Shown here piece by piece: positions 5,599 through 7,446 of a DNA stretch of 7,446 nucleotides. A model generated the notes under the pieces. It saw only the letters and a list, made by a program, of their open reading frames with translations. It was not told the origin of the DNA and did not search any database. Location: the NCBI GenBank assembly GCA_026193355.1, contig JAPHTL010000222.1:1-7446 (forward strand), written 5' to 3'. The position numbers and the translations under genes are program-made. This stretch comes from Rhodospirillales bacterium (GTDB taxonomy: Bacteria > Pseudomonadota > Alphaproteobacteria > Rhodospirillales > JAPHTL01). The first letter of the stretch is position 1; every line of letters starts with the position of its first letter.

Positions 5599-5624
5599 CT
5601 GTCGGGCGATTGAGTGCCTGACAG
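5599..5624 (-). promoter_or_regulatory. Stem-loop overlapping the DUF1244 ribosome binding site
   Basis: On the minus strand CTGTCAGGC (5624-5616) and GCCCGACAG (5607-5599) are inverted 9-base arms with one A/C mismatch, around an 8-base loop ACTCAATC. The last two bases of the second arm are the first two of the AGGAG ribosome binding site (5600-5596). There is no T-run after it, so a purD terminator is unlikely. As RNA it could limit access to the ribosome binding site; as DNA it could be an operator. Confidence 0.4.
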
Positions 5625-5632
5625 GTAGGAAC

Positions 5633-5642
5633 GTCGCGCGAC
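5633..5642. repeat. 10-base perfect palindrome downstream of purD
   Basis: GTCGCGCGAC is self-complementary and lies 13 bases after the purD stop codon, between purD and the DUF1244 hairpin. It is flanked by AA and TT one base further out. It is too short and loop-less for a terminator and could be a protein site or chance in GC-rich DNA. Confidence 0.3.
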
Positions 5643-5655
5643 TTTGAAAAGGGGG

Positions 5656-6930
5656 TTACTTCCGTGCGATGGCGCGCCAGCCGATGTCGCGTCGGCAGAA
5701 GCCCTGCGGCCAGTCGATGGCGTCCACACCCCGATAGGCCAGCTTCTGCGCATCGGCCACCGAGGGCGCGCGGGCGGTGACGCCCAGAACCCGGCCGCCG
5801 TTGGCCAACACCCTGTTGCCGTCCGACTTCGTTCCGGCATGAAAGACGGTCACGCCGTCGATTGCCTTGGCTGCATCCAATCCATTGATCTCGCTGCCTT
5901 TTTCGTAATGCCCAGGATAGCCTTCGGCCGCCATCACGACGATCATGGCCGCGTCGTCATGCCATTCCAGACTGATCTTGTCCAAACGCCCTTCGGCGGC
6001 GGCCAGAAGGGCGTCGAGCGCATCGGATTTCATGCGCATCATCAGGACCTGACATTCGGGATCGCCGAACCGGACATTGTATTCAAGGACGCGTGGGCCG
6101 TTTTCATCGATCATCAGGCCGACGAACAGGATCCCCTTGTAGGGGCGGCCTTCCTTCGCCATGCCGTCGATGGTCGGCTTCACAATGGTTTCCATGATCC
6201 GGTCGGTCAGTTCCGGCGTTACCACGGGGGCGGGGGAATAGGCCCCCATGCCGCCGGTATTCGGCCCCTTGTCGCCGTCATAGGCCGCCTTGTGGTCCTG
6301 CGCGGAAACCAGCGGCAGGGCCGTCTTTCCATCCACCAGCGCAAAGAAACTGGCTTCCTCGCCGGTCATGAATTCCTCGACCACGATCTGGTCCCCGGCG
6401 TCGCCGAAGACGCGTTCGCTCATCATGTGATCGACGGCGGCGAAGGCCTCGTTCTGGTTATGGCACAGGATGACGCCCTTGCCTGCCGCCAGACCGTCGG
6501 CCTTGACCACGATGGGTGCGCCCTTGCGGATGATGTATTCCTTGGCGGCGTCGGGTTCGTCGAATCGCTGATAATCGGCCGTGGGAATATCGTACTTGGC
6601 GCAGAGGTCCTTCATGAACCCCTTGGACCCTTCCAGTTCGGCGGCCTTGCCGCTGCAACCGAATGCCTTGATGTTTGCTTCTTCCAGCCTGTCGACCAAA
6701 CCCGCAACAAGGGGCGCCTCGGGGCCTACGATGACGAAATCGATGGCCTGTTTCCTGGCGAAATCCAGGACGGCGTCCACGTCTTCCGCGCCAATGTCCA
6801 CGCATTCCGCGACCTCGGCGATTCCCGCATTCCCCGGCGCGCAGTACAGCTTCTTGCATTTCGGCGACTTGGCGATGGCCCAGCAGAGCGCGTGTTCGCG
6901 GCCACCGCCGCCGACAACCAGAACCTTCAT
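5656..6930 (-). CDS. purD: Phosphoribosylamine-glycine ligase (GAR synthetase)
   Basis: PurD joins 5-phosphoribosylamine and glycine with ATP to form glycinamide ribonucleotide, the second step of purine synthesis, in the cytoplasm. The predicted 424 residues equal the normal bacterial length. Visible in order: N-terminal Rossmann-like start MKVLVVGGGGREHAL (1-15); VGPEAPLVAGL (68-78) of the N domain; ATP-grasp domain with PIVVKADGLAAGKGV (139-153), IVVEEFMTGEEASFFALVDG (182-201) and QDHKAAYDGDKGPNTGGMGAYSP (211-233), the PurD signature; then the metal/phosphate-binding VLEYNVRFGDPE (281-292); and the C domain up to RAIARK. ATG 6930 fits the family start and has GAGGA seven bases upstream; longer starts would enter xseA. 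It is divergent from xseA with 61 bases between starts. No insertions, breaks or altered key residues are seen. Confidence 0.97.
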   Translation of the reverse strand: MKVLVVGGGGREHALCWAIAKSPKCKKLYCAPGNAGIAEVAECVDIGAEDVDAVLDFARKQAIDFVIVGPEAPLVAGLVDRLEEANIKAFGCSGKAAELEGSKGFMKDLCAKYDIPTADYQRFDEPDAAKEYIIRKGAPIVVKADGLAAGKGVILCHNQNEAFAAVDHMMSERVFGDAGDQIVVEEFMTGEEASFFALVDGKTALPLVSAQDHKAAYDGDKGPNTGGMGAYSPAPVVTPELTDRIMETIVKPTIDGMAKEGRPYKGILFVGLMIDENGPRVLEYNVRFGDPECQVLMMRMKSDALDALLAAAEGRLDKISLEWHDDAAMIVVMAAEGYPGHYEKGSEINGLDAAKAIDGVTVFHAGTKSDGNRVLANGGRVLGVTARAPSVADAQKLAYRGVDAIDWPQGFCRRDIGWRAIARK

Positions 6931-6991
6931 GCTTTTTCCTCGTTCCCGTCTTGTCTGTATGCGTGGACTTGTACCATAGTCGTACCCGGTG

Positions 6992-7446
6992 ATGACTGAC
7001 ATTGTGAACCCCGAAACGAACGCGGACGACGGAAAAGGCGGACACAACCTGCCGATTCTGTCCGTTGGCGAGATATCCCAGGCGGTGAAGCGCACGGTTG
7101 AGGACCGCTTCGCCGTGGTTCGTGTGCGTGGGGAAGTTTCCGCGCCCAAGGTTGCGGCGTCGGGGCATTGCTACCTGCGGCTGAAGGATTCCGACGCGGT
7201 CCTGGACGGGATCATCTGGCGCGGCGCAATGGCGCGGCTGGGCATGCGTCCCGAAGAGGGCATGGAGGTCATCGTCACCGGGCGGCTGACCACCTATCCG
7301 GGGCGGTCGAGCTATCAGATCGTCATCGAAAGCATGGAACTGGCGGGCGAGGGCGCGTTGCTCAAGCTGCTGGAGGACCGGCGAAGGAAACTGGCCGCCG
7401 AGGGGCTGTTCGATTCCGATCGCAAGCAGGAGATTCCCTTCCTGCC
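6992..7446 (+). CDS. xseA: Exodeoxyribonuclease VII large subunit, N-terminal part (runs off the window)
   Basis: The frame is open from ATG 6992 to the last base, giving 151 complete codons of a protein normally around 450-500 residues. Exonuclease VII (XseA with several XseB) degrades single-stranded DNA from both ends in repair and recombination. After a short polar N-terminus (about 20 residues) comes the OB-fold nucleic-acid-binding domain: LPILSVGEISQAVKRTVEDRF, then VVRVRGEVSAPKVAASGHCYLRLKD (conserved 'GE(I/V)S...SGH.Y..LKD'), AVLDGIIWRGAM, MEVIVTGRLTTYPGRSSYQI and GEGALLKLLEDRRRKLAAEGLFD. The catalytic domain begins near the cut. No strong ribosome binding site is seen before 6992; an in-frame GTG at 7004 is an alternative start. 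It is divergent from purD, a pairing common in Rhodospirillales-like genomes. Confidence 0.93.
   Translation, partial: MTDIVNPETNADDGKGGHNLPILSVGEISQAVKRTVEDRFAVVRVRGEVSAPKVAASGHCYLRLKDSDAVLDGIIWRGAMARLGMRPEEGMEVIVTGRLTTYPGRSSYQIVIESMELAGEGALLKLLEDRRRKLAAEGLFDSDRKQEIPFL

Noticed and set aside
6951..6980. TTGTCT-N18-CATAGT as an xseA promoter
   Set aside because: Both boxes match at only four positions and the spacing is not ideal; kept as a remark under the leaderless finding, not as a feature.
6971..6986. GTACC direct repeat (11-base period) between purD and xseA
   Set aside because: Five-base repeats occurring twice are expected by chance; there is no further copy.
5644..6999. 451-codon open reading frame on the plus strand opposite purD
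   Set aside because: It lies fully antisense to an intact, well-supported purD, and its protein is a His/Gly/Asp-rich product typical of the complement of GC-rich coding sequence. It has no recognisable domain.

Overview
The window looks like ordinary chromosomal sequence of a GC-rich alphaproteobacterium, most likely of the Rhodospirillales or a close relative. The reasons are high GC third positions, a purD/xseA divergent pair, DUF1244 and YqaE/Pmp3-type small proteins, and tadA lying divergent from an RsuA/RluB-type pseudouridine synthase followed by rsmD. The placement is inference from gene content; no rRNA or tRNA gene is present. I see no mobile element, CRISPR array, phage gene or tRNA. 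Coding density is very high and no gap between genes reaches 300 bases; the longest is 1915-2083 (169 bases), which holds a promoter.

Layout. Bases 1-1098 (+): the C-terminal part of a protein resembling a methyltransferase, then a flavin reductase-like FMN-binding protein whose ribosome binding site overlaps the upstream stop codon. Bases 1111-1914 (-): an unrecognised 267-residue helical protein, convergent with the flavin reductase (12 bases between stop codons). It is preceded by an unusually AT-rich promoter region. Bases 2084-4195 (-): a tightly packed operon reading gamma-glutamyl-GABA hydrolase-like amidotransferase, RsuA/RluB-family pseudouridine synthase, then rsmD, joined by a 1-base and a 26-base overlap. 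Bases 4302-4754 (+): tadA, divergent from that operon.

Bases 4767-5586 (-): three small genes, DUF1244, a Pmp3/YqaE-type membrane protein and a DUF6460-like membrane protein. Bases 5656-6930 (-): complete purD. Bases 6992-7446 (+): the start of xseA, running off the window.

Functionally the centre is an RNA-modification neighbourhood: tadA makes inosine at the tRNA wobble position, the pseudouridine synthase acts on rRNA, and RsmD methylates 16S rRNA. An amidohydrolase heads its minus-strand operon. The right side holds purine biosynthesis (purD) and DNA repair (xseA), with a small-protein cluster downstream of purD that may be co-transcribed with it. No clearly new biological system is visible. 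The best leads are the unknown gene at 1111-1914 with its promoter, a hairpin touching the DUF1244 ribosome binding site, and a 15-base tandem repeat placed just before the rsmD start inside the synthase gene.
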